64,000 bases of DNA from JAAYTL01 sp031460505 (GTDB lineage Bacteria > Bacillota > Clostridia > Tissierellales > Tissierellaceae). The notes under the pieces are model-generated. The model ran no database searches. It had not been told where the DNA came from and saw only the letters and a program-made list of their open reading frames with translations. A program made the position numbers and the translations under genes. Below, piece by piece: positions 1-8,324 of this stretch. Position 1 is the first letter of the stretch; the number at the start of each line of letters is the position of its first letter. Location: the NCBI GenBank assembly GCA_031460505.1, contig JAVKTT010000004.1, forward strand, positions 62,001 to 126,000, read 5' to 3'.

Positions 1-848
1 CTGTTACACGGTGAAAATAGATTATATGTAGCTTTACTGATTAATTTATTTCTAGTTCTCTTTAAGGATTCAATATTAGGGAAATCTCCTGGTTCAATTA
101 CTATCATAGAGCCATTTTCTTCAATATATTTACTAAGATTTTCTAATATAGCCGCACCTTTTCTGTTATTGTCTAGTTCATTAATAGCTAGAACGTTGCT
201 CATTGCTATTATATCAAACTTTCCTAACTCATCATTTTTGTAAGTTTCAGTAACAAGATCATTAAGGGCGCTCAATATATCAATCGAGAGGTTAGAAGGT
301 AAATATTTTTTAATTGAATTAACAATATTCTTAGCTATTTTAATGAACTCAGCTTCTTTATCTATTAATGTAAATGATAATGAGAACTGTAAACAACTGT
401 ATCTAGTAGCCATTTCCTTATAAAACTCTATTATTCCCAAAGTAATTGATCCAGGTCCTGTGCCTATATCTAAAACTTTTAAACTAGGCCTTAGTAGGTT
501 CTTGACATGAAGGTCAATTAAGGGTTTCCATACTTTGAAAATATTACAAGGTAAATAATACATTAAATATGGTAAATAAAAGTTGATATAATCTACCTTT
601 TTATTCTCATTAAACTTACTATTTAATACTTTAATGGTATTGTTGATAAATTCAATAGGTAATTTTTTTAACTTATCATCTAACGTAAAATCTTTGTTAT
701 GTGGTATTTTAAATTCATCTAGAACAATATTTAATATCTCTGATTCTATATAATATGGTACTTCTCTTAATTCTTTAAAGGAACTATATAATAAAAGAAT
801 ATCTTCATCCTCACTAACTAAGGTATTATCCAATTCATCAACTCTCAT
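1..848 (-). CDS. Rsm22-like class I SAM-dependent methyltransferase, 3' end cut by the window
   Basis: The reading frame opens with ATG at 848 and runs off the left edge, so about 282 residues are visible. A glycine-rich SAM-binding motif I (LDIGTGPGS) lies near residue 150. The visible tail (YNLFSPCN) resembles the cysteine-containing segment that follows the catalytic core in the Rsm22 family of ribosomal small-subunit methyltransferases; that assignment is from memory of the family and is tentative. The start lies 11 bases inside the end of the upstream TPR gene, so the two are probably translationally coupled. The substrate (rRNA, protein or small molecule) cannot be told from the sequence. 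Confidence 0.75.
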   Translation of the reverse strand, partial: MRVDELDNTLVSEDEDILLLYSSFKELREVPYYIESEILNIVLDEFKIPHNKDFTLDDKLKKLPIEFINNTIKVLNSKFNENKKVDYINFYLPYLMYYLPCNIFKVWKPLIDLHVKNLLRPSLKVLDIGTGPGSITLGIIEFYKEMATRYSCLQFSLSFTLIDKEAEFIKIAKNIVNSIKKYLPSNLSIDILSALNDLVTETYKNDELGKFDIIAMSNVLAINELDNNRKGAAILENLSKYIEENGSMIVIEPGDFPNIESLKRTRNKLISKATYNLFSPCN

Positions 849-2646
849 AGGCTACCTCTTTAATATCTAAAAACTCAATTATTTTTTGAGCTTTTTCATA
901 TGATGCTTTATATCGTTTAATTAAGCTTTCTATTTCATTAAACTCATCTTCTAATTTATGGATATAGATTAAAAGAGCCATAGTTTGCCCATCTGCTAAA
1001 TTATATCTATCACCTAAAACCACCTTAAGCAACTGTTTTGCCTTATCTATACTTTCTTTTGAACCATCTAGCAAAAGAGCTATTGCTAATGTATTTTTAA
1101 TATAACTGTCTCTTGCCTTTTCTAATAGTCTAATTGCTTCTTTATAATCATCGTTAATAATATGATATCGTCCTATTCTTTCTGTAACAAACCATGTGTT
1201 TCTGTTGGTCCCTTGCCCTTTCAGTCTATATCCGGCTTTAATAGCTTCATTTAAATAATGTATAGACAAATCCCGATATCCATCTGTTGTCATATCGTTA
1301 TTCTTTAGCTGTTTTTTTATTAAGAACATATACATATATATATTTCCTATATGTGACAAAATATCTATGGGTGAGCCTATCCAGAATTCATCTTTAAAAA
1401 GTTCTTCTTTAACATAATCTATATCATCGATATTATAATTTGTTAAGTTCATAATACATTTCTTCATAAGTTCATGAGCAGTTACGATATTTTCATAGTC
1501 TATTTTGCTATATTGTAATGTCACTGGTTTGTTAATAATCTTACTGCAAGAATATTCATTCCATGGGTCCTTAACTTTCTTTAAAAGATACTTGCTTACT
1601 CTGTAGAGTGATTTTATATATTCCTTTCTATATCTCTTCTTATTATTTTCATCATGTCTTTCATAGATCTCGAAGACTTTATTTAATGACTCTAATCCTT
1701 CCTTTTCAACAAGTTCAAATTCTAAGAAAAACTCTCTATTCCAATCTTTATTCGTGTACTTCATATTTTCTAATTTTTTCTCAAGGATTAAATATCCTTT
1801 TCTACTTAAATCTTTTATGTTTGAAGGATATAAGTCTAGAGACTTATTGAACCAATGTAGAGCATTTTCGATTTCATCCTTGGCATTTCCATCTTTCCTA
1901 CCTTTTTGTCTAGTCAATTCAAATACGCTTTGATAATACCTGTATGCTATTCCAGACGGGAATCTAAAATTATCAGGATCTAACTCAATACATCTATTAT
2001 AAATTTTAAAGCAATATTCTCTATATTTCTTAATATAAGAGAGATGATTCTGATCCCTTTCCATACCATTTTTAAGTTCTGATAATTTACTGCATGCAAA
2101 TGCTAACTCTGATAAATCCATTTCATTATCCCATGAATCATTATTCTCTAATTTCTTAAGAGGTTCAAAAATATCAACAATAGCCTTCCAATTGTATTTT
2201 AATTTGAATTCATCAATTTTAGCAGTTTTACTCGAGATTCGTTTTGCCTTGACTTCTCCTTTTCTAATAGTGTCAAAGTCAGCCTTGTTTAGGATTAATA
2301 AATTAGGAGGATATTTGAATTCTTCATCAATTAAATCATTTTTTCTAGAATAGTGATATATTTGTTTACCGAGTTGTTCATTCGTTATTCCTAACTCTTC
2401 AACTACATCAAAATACAATTCTAACTTAAATTCATTTACAACGACATTCTTAACATCGACTATAAATGGGCTTATATCCTGATATTCTTTTCCCTTTAAA
2501 TAAGCTATACAGCCCTTTATCTTATCTTTATGTAAATCAATGTAAATTGGTACTTTTTGTTTTATAGGATCTAGGAAGTTTCCGCTTGAATAAAATCTAC
2601 CATTTTTCAATTTTTCATCACTAAAAAATACAATATACAAATACAT
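838..2646 (-). CDS. Tetratricopeptide-repeat protein of unknown function, 602 aa
   Basis: The gene starts at ATG 2646 behind a GGGGGTAAAG ribosome site. The first roughly 130 residues form a mixed alpha/beta domain that I do not recognise. The rest is rich in helix pairs with TPR-like spacing, for example ALHWFNKSLDLYPSN and AIRLLEKARDSYIKN, which suggests a protein-binding scaffold. There is no signal peptide or membrane segment, so it is probably cytosolic. The next gene, a methyltransferase, overlaps its 3' end. The pair sits beside a phage-type ERF cassette and 2 kb from McrBC, so a defence or regulatory role is possible, but nothing in the protein proves it. Confidence 0.7.
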   Translation of the reverse strand: MYLYIVFFSDEKLKNGRFYSSGNFLDPIKQKVPIYIDLHKDKIKGCIAYLKGKEYQDISPFIVDVKNVVVNEFKLELYFDVVEELGITNEQLGKQIYHYSRKNDLIDEEFKYPPNLLILNKADFDTIRKGEVKAKRISSKTAKIDEFKLKYNWKAIVDIFEPLKKLENNDSWDNEMDLSELAFACSKLSELKNGMERDQNHLSYIKKYREYCFKIYNRCIELDPDNFRFPSGIAYRYYQSVFELTRQKGRKDGNAKDEIENALHWFNKSLDLYPSNIKDLSRKGYLILEKKLENMKYTNKDWNREFFLEFELVEKEGLESLNKVFEIYERHDENNKKRYRKEYIKSLYRVSKYLLKKVKDPWNEYSCSKIINKPVTLQYSKIDYENIVTAHELMKKCIMNLTNYNIDDIDYVKEELFKDEFWIGSPIDILSHIGNIYMYMFLIKKQLKNNDMTTDGYRDLSIHYLNEAIKAGYRLKGQGTNRNTWFVTERIGRYHIINDDYKEAIRLLEKARDSYIKNTLAIALLLDGSKESIDKAKQLLKVVLGDRYNLADGQTMALLIYIHKLEDEFNEIESLIKRYKASYEKAQKIIEFLDIKEVAYES

Positions 2647-2857
2647 TACTCTTTACCCCCTTAAAAATACGAATTATCACATAAACTAAAAAATATATAT
2701 CCTTACATTTTACATTCTACACACACTTCCTAATTCCTTCTTTTTTCCAAATATTTCATATTATTAATATTTCTTTACTTTTAATTTAAAATATCCAATA
2801 GTAAATTTCTTCCCCTATTTCTATATGTTAATTAACAGATAGAAAAGGAGAGTAAAA

Positions 2858-3076
2858 ATGAAAGTTAAAAATTTAAAAGAAATTAGAATAAGTAAGAACA
2901 TATTGCAAAAGGATGCTGCAGAAAAGAGTGGTATAAGTGGTCCCTTCTACTCTTTGATTGAAATGGGACTTAGAAACCCATCTATTGATACAGCTAAGAG
3001 TATGGCTACAAGTCTGGGAATCACACTAGATGAATTTTATGAATCCTTACAACTTTCAAAGGAAGGTAAAATCTAA
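2858..3076 (+). CDS. Small XRE-family transcriptional regulator
   Basis: This 72-residue protein is essentially one Cro/C1-type helix-turn-helix (residues about 4-62), with the usual helix pattern ending in a PSIDTAKSMATSLGITLDEF segment. The start follows AAAAGGAGAG. It diverges from the TPR gene and its TAA overlaps the ATG of the ERF gene (TAATG), so it heads a translationally coupled cassette and probably represses it. Such pairs are common in prophage early regions, but no other phage structural gene is visible nearby. Confidence 0.85.
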   Translation: MKVKNLKEIRISKNILQKDAAEKSGISGPFYSLIEMGLRNPSIDTAKSMATSLGITLDEFYESLQLSKEGKI

Positions 3077-3726
3077 TGGAGAAATCAGAAAGCATAAAAG
3101 AAATAGCTTTGGCTTTGAGTAAATTTCAAGGAGAAGTGCTGAATCCTAAGAACACAAATATTAACCCAAATTTCAATAGCAAATATGCACCCTTGTCTGA
3201 GGTAATAAATACTATTAAGTCTTCCCTAACTAAAAATGGGCTATCTATTGTACAAGCACCATATACAGAGGGTGAATATGTAATAGTGGAAACTATTTTG
3301 CTTCATAATTCTGGTGAATGGATCAAATCACCACCCCTTAAACTTAAAATGGAACAACCAACAGCCCAAGGAGCTGGCAGTGCAATTACCTATGGAAGAC
3401 GCTATGCTATATCAGCTTTACTTAATATATCTTCTGAAGAAGACAATGATGGAAATGAGAGCACTGATGATATAGATATAGATATAGATGTAAATGAAGA
3501 AACACAGAATGATGATTCTAATAATGAAAATGTTGAAGACTTAATAACCAATAGGCAAATAAAGTATGTTCATGTATTGGCAAATGAAAAAGGCATAGAT
3601 AATACATCCATAAAGAATTATATAATAAGCGTATTTAACAAGGATAGTACTAAAGATTTAACTAAAAAAGAAGCAAGTAGTTTGATTGAAATACTTAAAA
3701 CACTTCCAGGAGGAAATCATGTCTAA
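3076..3726 (+). CDS. ERF-family single-strand annealing protein
   Basis: The protein has 216 residues. Its N-terminal 130 residues match the ERF superfamily of phage recombinases, which anneal complementary single strands. The diagnostic stretch is the glycine-rich segment around residues 95-125 (QGAGSAITYGRRYAISAL) followed by the SEEDNDGN acidic end. A repetitive acidic linker (DIDIDIDVNEE) leads to a C-terminal helical domain of about 60 residues. The gene is coupled by TAATG on both sides. Without exonuclease, SSB or replication genes this looks like a recombination module left by a phage or kept as a stand-alone unit. Confidence 0.85.
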   Translation: MEKSESIKEIALALSKFQGEVLNPKNTNINPNFNSKYAPLSEVINTIKSSLTKNGLSIVQAPYTEGEYVIVETILLHNSGEWIKSPPLKLKMEQPTAQGAGSAITYGRRYAISALLNISSEEDNDGNESTDDIDIDIDVNEETQNDDSNNENVEDLITNRQIKYVHVLANEKGIDNTSIKNYIISVFNKDSTKDLTKKEASSLIEILKTLPGGNHV

Positions 3727-3869
3727 TGTTAAATGGATTAGGGTTAATTGGTCAAAAGGCCAGTGAGAGAATTAAGGTTGTACCGGATGAATTAGTAGAA
3801 AAGTTGGCTGAAGAGAATTTTGATAGGTTTAAAGAAGTTTATCCTGAGTTGGTTGTGGAGTTGGCTTAA
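3726..3869 (+). CDS. Hypothetical 47-residue protein, third gene of the ERF cassette
   Basis: This short frame begins at an ATG that shares a base with the ERF stop (TAATG) and ends at TAA 3867-3869. The product is charged and probably helical, including VPDELVEKLAEENFDRFKEV. The TAATG coupling repeats the junction between the two upstream genes, which is the main reason to believe it is translated. It ends inside the left arm of the convergent terminator. I do not recognise the family. Confidence 0.5.
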   Translation: MLNGLGLIGQKASERIKVVPDELVEKLAEENFDRFKEVYPELVVELA

Positions 3870-3892
3870 GGGATGGGCTAGTCCATCCCTTA
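3867..3892. terminator. Bidirectional terminator between the ERF cassette and the rhodanese gene
   Basis: A perfect 10-base-pair stem (TAAGGGATGG / CCATCCCTTA) with a 6-base loop lies between the convergent genes. It overlaps the stop codon of the 47-residue ORF, and an A/T-rich stretch follows on the + strand. Confidence 0.7.
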
Positions 3893-3898
3893 GCTTAT

Positions 3899-4708
3899 TT
3901 ATTCCCCGACTACAACTTCATTTTCATCATAACTTATCCAATCACTGAAGCTTCCAGGGTACATCTTTGGTTTCATACCTACTTCTTCCATTAGAAGATA
4001 AGGTACAGTTGCAGTTATGCCAGATCCACAGTATACAATTACTTCATCATATTTCTTTAATGGTTCAAATTTTTTCTCTAATTCATCAGTAGGTAATATC
4101 TCCCCATCCTTTACTAAATCTGTCCATGGATAATTTAATGCACTAGGTATATGCCCAGCTTTTATATCCAAAGGCTCTACTTCTCCTGTATATCTTTCAT
4201 GAGCTCTTGCATCTACTAGAGCTATGTCCTCTGAGTTTATAGCATCTTTTACATATTCCATATCTACTCTAATTTTTTCATTTATATTTAATGATAAACT
4301 ATCAGATTTATTAACGGCTGGAGTTTCTGTAGTTGTTTCACCACCATTATCTATCCATTTATCTATGCCGCCTTCTAGGACAAATACATCTTTCTTACCG
4401 ATGTATTTGAATACCCACCAAAGTCTCCCAGCACGTGATAGATTTCCATCATCATAAATTAATATTGCATTAGTATCGCTTACTCCTAGACTCTTCATGT
4501 TTTCTACAAATTCATGTAGATCTGGTAATGGAGTTCTACCTCCATGAGTAGATACCTTATCTGCTGCTACTTCTTCTAATGAAACGTGCTGTGCTCCTTT
4601 TATGTGTTCCTTTTCATAATCCTTAAAATTTGCTCTAACATCTAATATTACTAGATCGTCATTATGAATGTTTTCTTTTAGCCAATTACTTGTCACTATG
4701 TTTTTCAT
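3899..4708 (-). CDS. Thiosulfate/3-mercaptopyruvate sulfurtransferase (tandem rhodanese)
   Basis: The 269-residue protein carries two rhodanese domains (about 1-130 inactive, 140-269 catalytic), the usual size for the SseA/TST class. The active-site loop CGSGITA is at about residue 228, with the cysteine that carries the persulfide. The six-residue loop starting CGSG fits mercaptopyruvate or thiosulfate sulfurtransferases rather than single-domain GlpE types. The family transfers sulfane sulfur to cyanide, thiols or proteins in the cytosol. It stands alone between the ERF cassette and mcrC. A short relic of a second copy of its 3' end lies at 8289-8324. Confidence 0.9.
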   Translation of the reverse strand: MKNIVTSNWLKENIHNDDLVILDVRANFKDYEKEHIKGAQHVSLEEVAADKVSTHGGRTPLPDLHEFVENMKSLGVSDTNAILIYDDGNLSRAGRLWWVFKYIGKKDVFVLEGGIDKWIDNGGETTTETPAVNKSDSLSLNINEKIRVDMEYVKDAINSEDIALVDARAHERYTGEVEPLDIKAGHIPSALNYPWTDLVKDGEILPTDELEKKFEPLKKYDEVIVYCGSGITATVPYLLMEEVGMKPKMYPGSFSDWISYDENEVVVGE

Positions 4709-4752
4709 ATGGGCACTTCCTTTCTTGGAGATTTAGCTAAATAATTTATATA

Positions 4753-5811
4753 TTATGATACCAGAGATAGCAATCTACTTGATATCTCCTCCCACTCCGT
4801 ATTAAGATTTAGAGTTCTTATTCCAATACTCTTTCCTAGTATTGGAAAATTAGCATTTATCTCTTTTTCTATAGTTGGGTATAGTAACATACCCATAGTA
4901 TCACCTACAAAGTTACTATTATTGACATATGCTAGGATTTGGAACAAATGGGCAGTACGAACCTTTTCAATATCTGTCCAGTTACTTGAAACCAGTGTCT
5001 GTGAATAGTATTTAGTATCAATTATTAACTGGGTGTTCTTTACTTTGTTTTCAATTACTATATCTGTTCTCATCTCTGGTAGTAGTGATAATTCTTCTTC
5101 ACTAATTTCCTCATCCAAATTCCATTTTAATTTAGGAGCATGTACATTATAAATATTTTTATCTAAATGTGTACGGTAAAAATTCAATACAAATTTTTCA
5201 TATAATTTTGCCATTTGATTATCTCTTATAAAATCCAAAAATGAATATTCATCATGATCTTCATTTGTGATTAAACCATAATAAATCAATTCACTAATAT
5301 TTATTAACATCTGATAGTGGTGATTATTTCTGTTAAATCTGAGTGTAGTAAATAAAGCTTTAGAAAGTCTAATATCCTTAATATCTGAAAAGTGTATTCT
5401 TATTTTCAATAACTTATCCTTTAAATCAGTATCAAGTTGCGGCGACTTTATTAATATATTGATTGTGGTTTTGATTATCTGGTTTAACTTAATATTCTTT
5501 GAGAAGTCATCAAACTGGCATATCATCCTCCCATTGTAGAAAGTCTGCGCCTTTATAGAATCAGATATATTAATCTTTCCTTTTAGAGTTGATATTGCCT
5601 CATTTTCTTGAATGTAGTATCTATTTAAGCCTCTTTTAATCAAATTACTTGTCCCACTGATGTAAATCCTAGAAAATAAGTTATATATATTATCAAATTT
5701 TTCACTAGCTAAAGAAACATTATCCGTTTGCTCAAGTACATTCCAAGCATAGCAAAGCATATAATATATATTTTTTATTGGTATTTTAGGAGTACCATTC
5801 ATATCAATCAC
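4753..5811 (-). CDS. mcrC: McrC, nuclease subunit of a type IV (5-methylcytosine) restriction system
   Basis: The protein has 352 residues. The N-terminal half is the helical McrC region, beginning with IPIKNIYYMLCYAWN. The C-terminal half holds a PD-(D/E)xK nuclease core near residues 245-275, seen as TDIVIENK followed by LIIDTKYY, supplying the acidic and lysine residues. McrC docks on the McrB ring and cuts DNA between distant modified sites. Its ATG at 5811 overlaps the mcrB stop by four bases, as is typical for this pair. The length fits the family and the gene looks intact. Confidence 0.92.
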   Translation of the reverse strand: MIDMNGTPKIPIKNIYYMLCYAWNVLEQTDNVSLASEKFDNIYNLFSRIYISGTSNLIKRGLNRYYIQENEAISTLKGKINISDSIKAQTFYNGRMICQFDDFSKNIKLNQIIKTTINILIKSPQLDTDLKDKLLKIRIHFSDIKDIRLSKALFTTLRFNRNNHHYQMLINISELIYYGLITNEDHDEYSFLDFIRDNQMAKLYEKFVLNFYRTHLDKNIYNVHAPKLKWNLDEEISEEELSLLPEMRTDIVIENKVKNTQLIIDTKYYSQTLVSSNWTDIEKVRTAHLFQILAYVNNSNFVGDTMGMLLYPTIEKEINANFPILGKSIGIRTLNLNTEWEEISSRLLSLVS

Positions 5812-7829
5812 CTTAATAGCTCTTCAAAATAGTTTGTTGCTTTCTCCTCTTCATCAAACCAATATTCTTTAATAAGTGGTTGAATCTCATATCTAATTAT
5901 CTCTTCATACCATTTATCCAAATCTACATAGTTGCAAAAATAACTATGACCGATTCTAAAACCTTTGCCTAAATTAACATCTTTTTCGATTTCTAAATTT
6001 ATGCTTCCTATTCTCTTATTAATTTTGTTTATTAGTTCATCACTAGCACTTTGTTTTAAAAGATGTTTTCTAAATGCTTCTGTTTCAAATGCTGGTTCTA
6101 AATTAATGAAACAAAACCTTCTTCTTAAAGCATAATCTATTATTGCTAAACTTCTATCAGCAGTGTTCATCATACCAATGATATACAAATTTTCAGGAAC
6201 AGAAAAAGGCTCATCAGAGTAAGTAAGCACTATCTCCTCCCCACGTTTATCACTTTCTATTAACATCATTAGTTCCCCAAATACCTTGCTCATATTTCCT
6301 CTATTTATTTCATCTATAATAAAGAAATAGTCTTCATCTAAATTTTCAGATGCTATTTTGCAGAACTGATAAAAAGGTCCTTCTTTTAGTTCAAAACCTG
6401 TTCCATTAGGCCTATAGCCCATAATGAAATCCTCATATGAATAGCTCTGGTGAAATTGTATCATTTTTACTCTTGATTCGTTTTTCTCACCCATTATTGA
6501 ATAGGCTAACCTTTTAGCTGCAAATGTTTTTCCCACACCTGGAGGGCCTTGTAAAATAATATTCTTTTTTCTGCTTAATAGGGATCTTATGGTTTCATAT
6601 GTTTCTTCACTAATAAATACCTCTGATAAGAAATCATCATTGGTATAAGGTTTATAATTTATCGAATTTCTGTTTCTCGTAATAAGAATGCCTGTTTCCA
6701 TTATTAATTCATCAAGTACTTCTTTAATAGCTTTATTTAATTCTGGCCTCAAAATCCAATAAAAATCATTGGTATCTTTATAGTTCCCGTGGAAAGTAAT
6801 GTGCCACCACCAATTAGTCCCATCTTCTCCTGTTATCTTTGTACAATTTGTATATGCCTGTATTCTTTTACCAAAATTTAGTGCCTGGAAATTCAAATAA
6901 CTTGGAGACTTATTTAGGTGCTGTTTTAACATAGAAGAGCTTGCTTCTCCACCTATTTCATATATCTTTAAAAGAAGTTCAACATCTTCAAATTTTAATA
7001 TATTTCTATTTAACAATATTGCAACCCATTGTTCTTTAGAGATATCTAAATCAGTATCATATATAATGTCTTCACCATCTTCTACTATATAACCTTTTTG
7101 ATCCCAACCATTCTCCATCTCTTGGTAGTTCCAAAAGAAAGTATCCAGTATGCTATAATTTTTAAAATTACAATTTTCATCTCTGAAAGCTTTTATCTTT
7201 CTTGTATTATCGATGTAACGTGTAATATTGTTAGGGTATACAATATTAATGCCAAGCTTTCTAAAAACCTTTGTACCAGCAGAATCATTACCGTTTAAGA
7301 TTGGAAACACTGTTGGTTTTATGCAATGCAGTATCTGACTTACAGAAGCTATTCCTAAACCTTTTATGTCTTGTGCCAATGAACTTTCAGCTTTATATAA
7401 AATATTATCTTCATCATCCATATCAATAATTTCAGTACAGAGTTTAATAAATTTTACAATTCCTTCTTTATTTACTTTTAAAGTTCCTATGCCTGTCCCA
7501 AACATTCCTATTGTAGGGTATCCACCCTCTGAGTTGTCATAAATTCCATCTCTTGCATTCTGCTCTAATTTATCTATTAGTGATTTTAGTCTAACTTTTT
7601 CACTATCACTCATATTGCTACATTCAACAGTACTTCTTTTATTTTTAAAGCTTCTTTTCCATGTTCCTATTGTAGAAAAATACAATAAATTTAAATCCTC
7701 TATTTCTAATTTTTCCTCAGGTATAGTAGCCAAACTTCTTACAACTTCTCTTACTAATTCATATGACCCATCATGTTTGTCTGGTGATAGCTCATCTATG
7801 CTTGAGATTATTTTAATAATATCATCCAT
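5808..7829 (-). CDS. mcrB: McrB, GTP-dependent AAA+ motor of a type IV restriction system
   Basis: The protein has 673 residues. The first 390 or so are an N-terminal recognition region with no motif I can name; it probably decides which modification is sensed. The AAA+ domain follows: Walker A GPPGVGKT near residue 427, Walker B FFIIDEINR near 500, and the McrB hallmark MNTADRS near 552, which marks GTP rather than ATP use in this clade. It is transcribed from the XRE gene upstream (71-base gap) and overlaps mcrC. The system would restrict incoming methylated or hydroxymethylated DNA. Confidence 0.93.
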   Translation of the reverse strand: MDDIIKIISSIDELSPDKHDGSYELVREVVRSLATIPEEKLEIEDLNLLYFSTIGTWKRSFKNKRSTVECSNMSDSEKVRLKSLIDKLEQNARDGIYDNSEGGYPTIGMFGTGIGTLKVNKEGIVKFIKLCTEIIDMDDEDNILYKAESSLAQDIKGLGIASVSQILHCIKPTVFPILNGNDSAGTKVFRKLGINIVYPNNITRYIDNTRKIKAFRDENCNFKNYSILDTFFWNYQEMENGWDQKGYIVEDGEDIIYDTDLDISKEQWVAILLNRNILKFEDVELLLKIYEIGGEASSSMLKQHLNKSPSYLNFQALNFGKRIQAYTNCTKITGEDGTNWWWHITFHGNYKDTNDFYWILRPELNKAIKEVLDELIMETGILITRNRNSINYKPYTNDDFLSEVFISEETYETIRSLLSRKKNIILQGPPGVGKTFAAKRLAYSIMGEKNESRVKMIQFHQSYSYEDFIMGYRPNGTGFELKEGPFYQFCKIASENLDEDYFFIIDEINRGNMSKVFGELMMLIESDKRGEEIVLTYSDEPFSVPENLYIIGMMNTADRSLAIIDYALRRRFCFINLEPAFETEAFRKHLLKQSASDELINKINKRIGSINLEIEKDVNLGKGFRIGHSYFCNYVDLDKWYEEIIRYEIQPLIKEYWFDEEEKATNYFEELLR

Positions 7830-7900
7830 TGTCTAAGCCTCCATTATTATGAAAAATTTGCTTACAATACTTTAACTTTATCTACGGCATAAGTAATATT

Positions 7901-8155
7901 TTATTTTGCACTTGTGGAAATTGGAACATTACCTCTTAGTCTACTAGCTTTAGAATAGTTTAAGTCTCGTTTCAAATTTTCTAAGTTAATATCTAGAAGC
8001 ACACTGATTTTTAATAGTTCCTCAGCAGTAATTGAATCTCTGTTTAATTTACCAACAAAAGTCTTGTAATTAATTCCTAACTTATCTGCAACCCATATGG
8101 ATGTCTTACCCTCTTCTTTAATGCACTTCTTAATATACTCTCCTAACCTTTTCAT
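7901..8155 (-). CDS. XRE-family regulator heading the mcrBC operon
   Basis: This 84-residue helix-turn-helix protein has its DNA-binding core at about residues 6-60 (IWVADKLGINYKTFVGKL) and a basic tail. The start at 8155 follows TTTTGGAGGT. It lies directly upstream of mcrB on the same strand with no terminator between them, so it is probably a controller protein that tunes the restriction genes. The promoter upstream carries a palindrome across the -10 box that would suit a dimer of this protein. Confidence 0.85.
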   Translation of the reverse strand: MKRLGEYIKKCIKEEGKTSIWVADKLGINYKTFVGKLNRDSITAEELLKISVLLDINLENLKRDLNYSKASRLRGNVPISTSAK

Positions 8156-8184
8156 TAAAAACCTCCAAAATTTGACGTTAAAGT

Positions 8185-8214
8185 TATTGTAAACAATACT
8201 AAATTTTCTGTCAA
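8185..8214 (-). promoter_or_regulatory. Promoter and operator of the XRE-mcrB-mcrC operon
   Basis: On the minus strand TTGACA (8214-8209) is followed by a 17-base spacer and TACAAT (8191-8186), close to the housekeeping consensus. The perfect palindrome TATTGT-AA-ACAATA at 8185-8198 covers the -10 box. A wider inverted repeat, TTGACGT (8172-8178) and ACGTCAA (8221-8227), brackets the site. Repression by the XRE protein is inferred. Confidence 0.65.
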
Positions 8215-8288
8215 ATAATTACGTCAATATTTAATTGTTAAATCTTAATAACTAAGATTATCTTAAATCCTAAGCAAATACGATCAAT

Positions 8289-8324
8289 GCAGTTTCCAGG
8301 GTACATTTTGGGTTCTAGACCTAT
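8289..8324 (-). pseudogene. Relic of a second sulfurtransferase gene 3' end
   Basis: Read on the minus strand, this stretch encodes GLEPKMYPGN, which matches GMKPKMYPGS near the C-terminus of the rhodanese at 3899-4708. At DNA level 13 bases are identical (TTCCAGGGTACAT) and the flanks are similar. The similarity stops at the AraC gene's stop codon, so this looks like a deletion junction that left about 12 codons of a lost paralogue. Confidence 0.45.
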
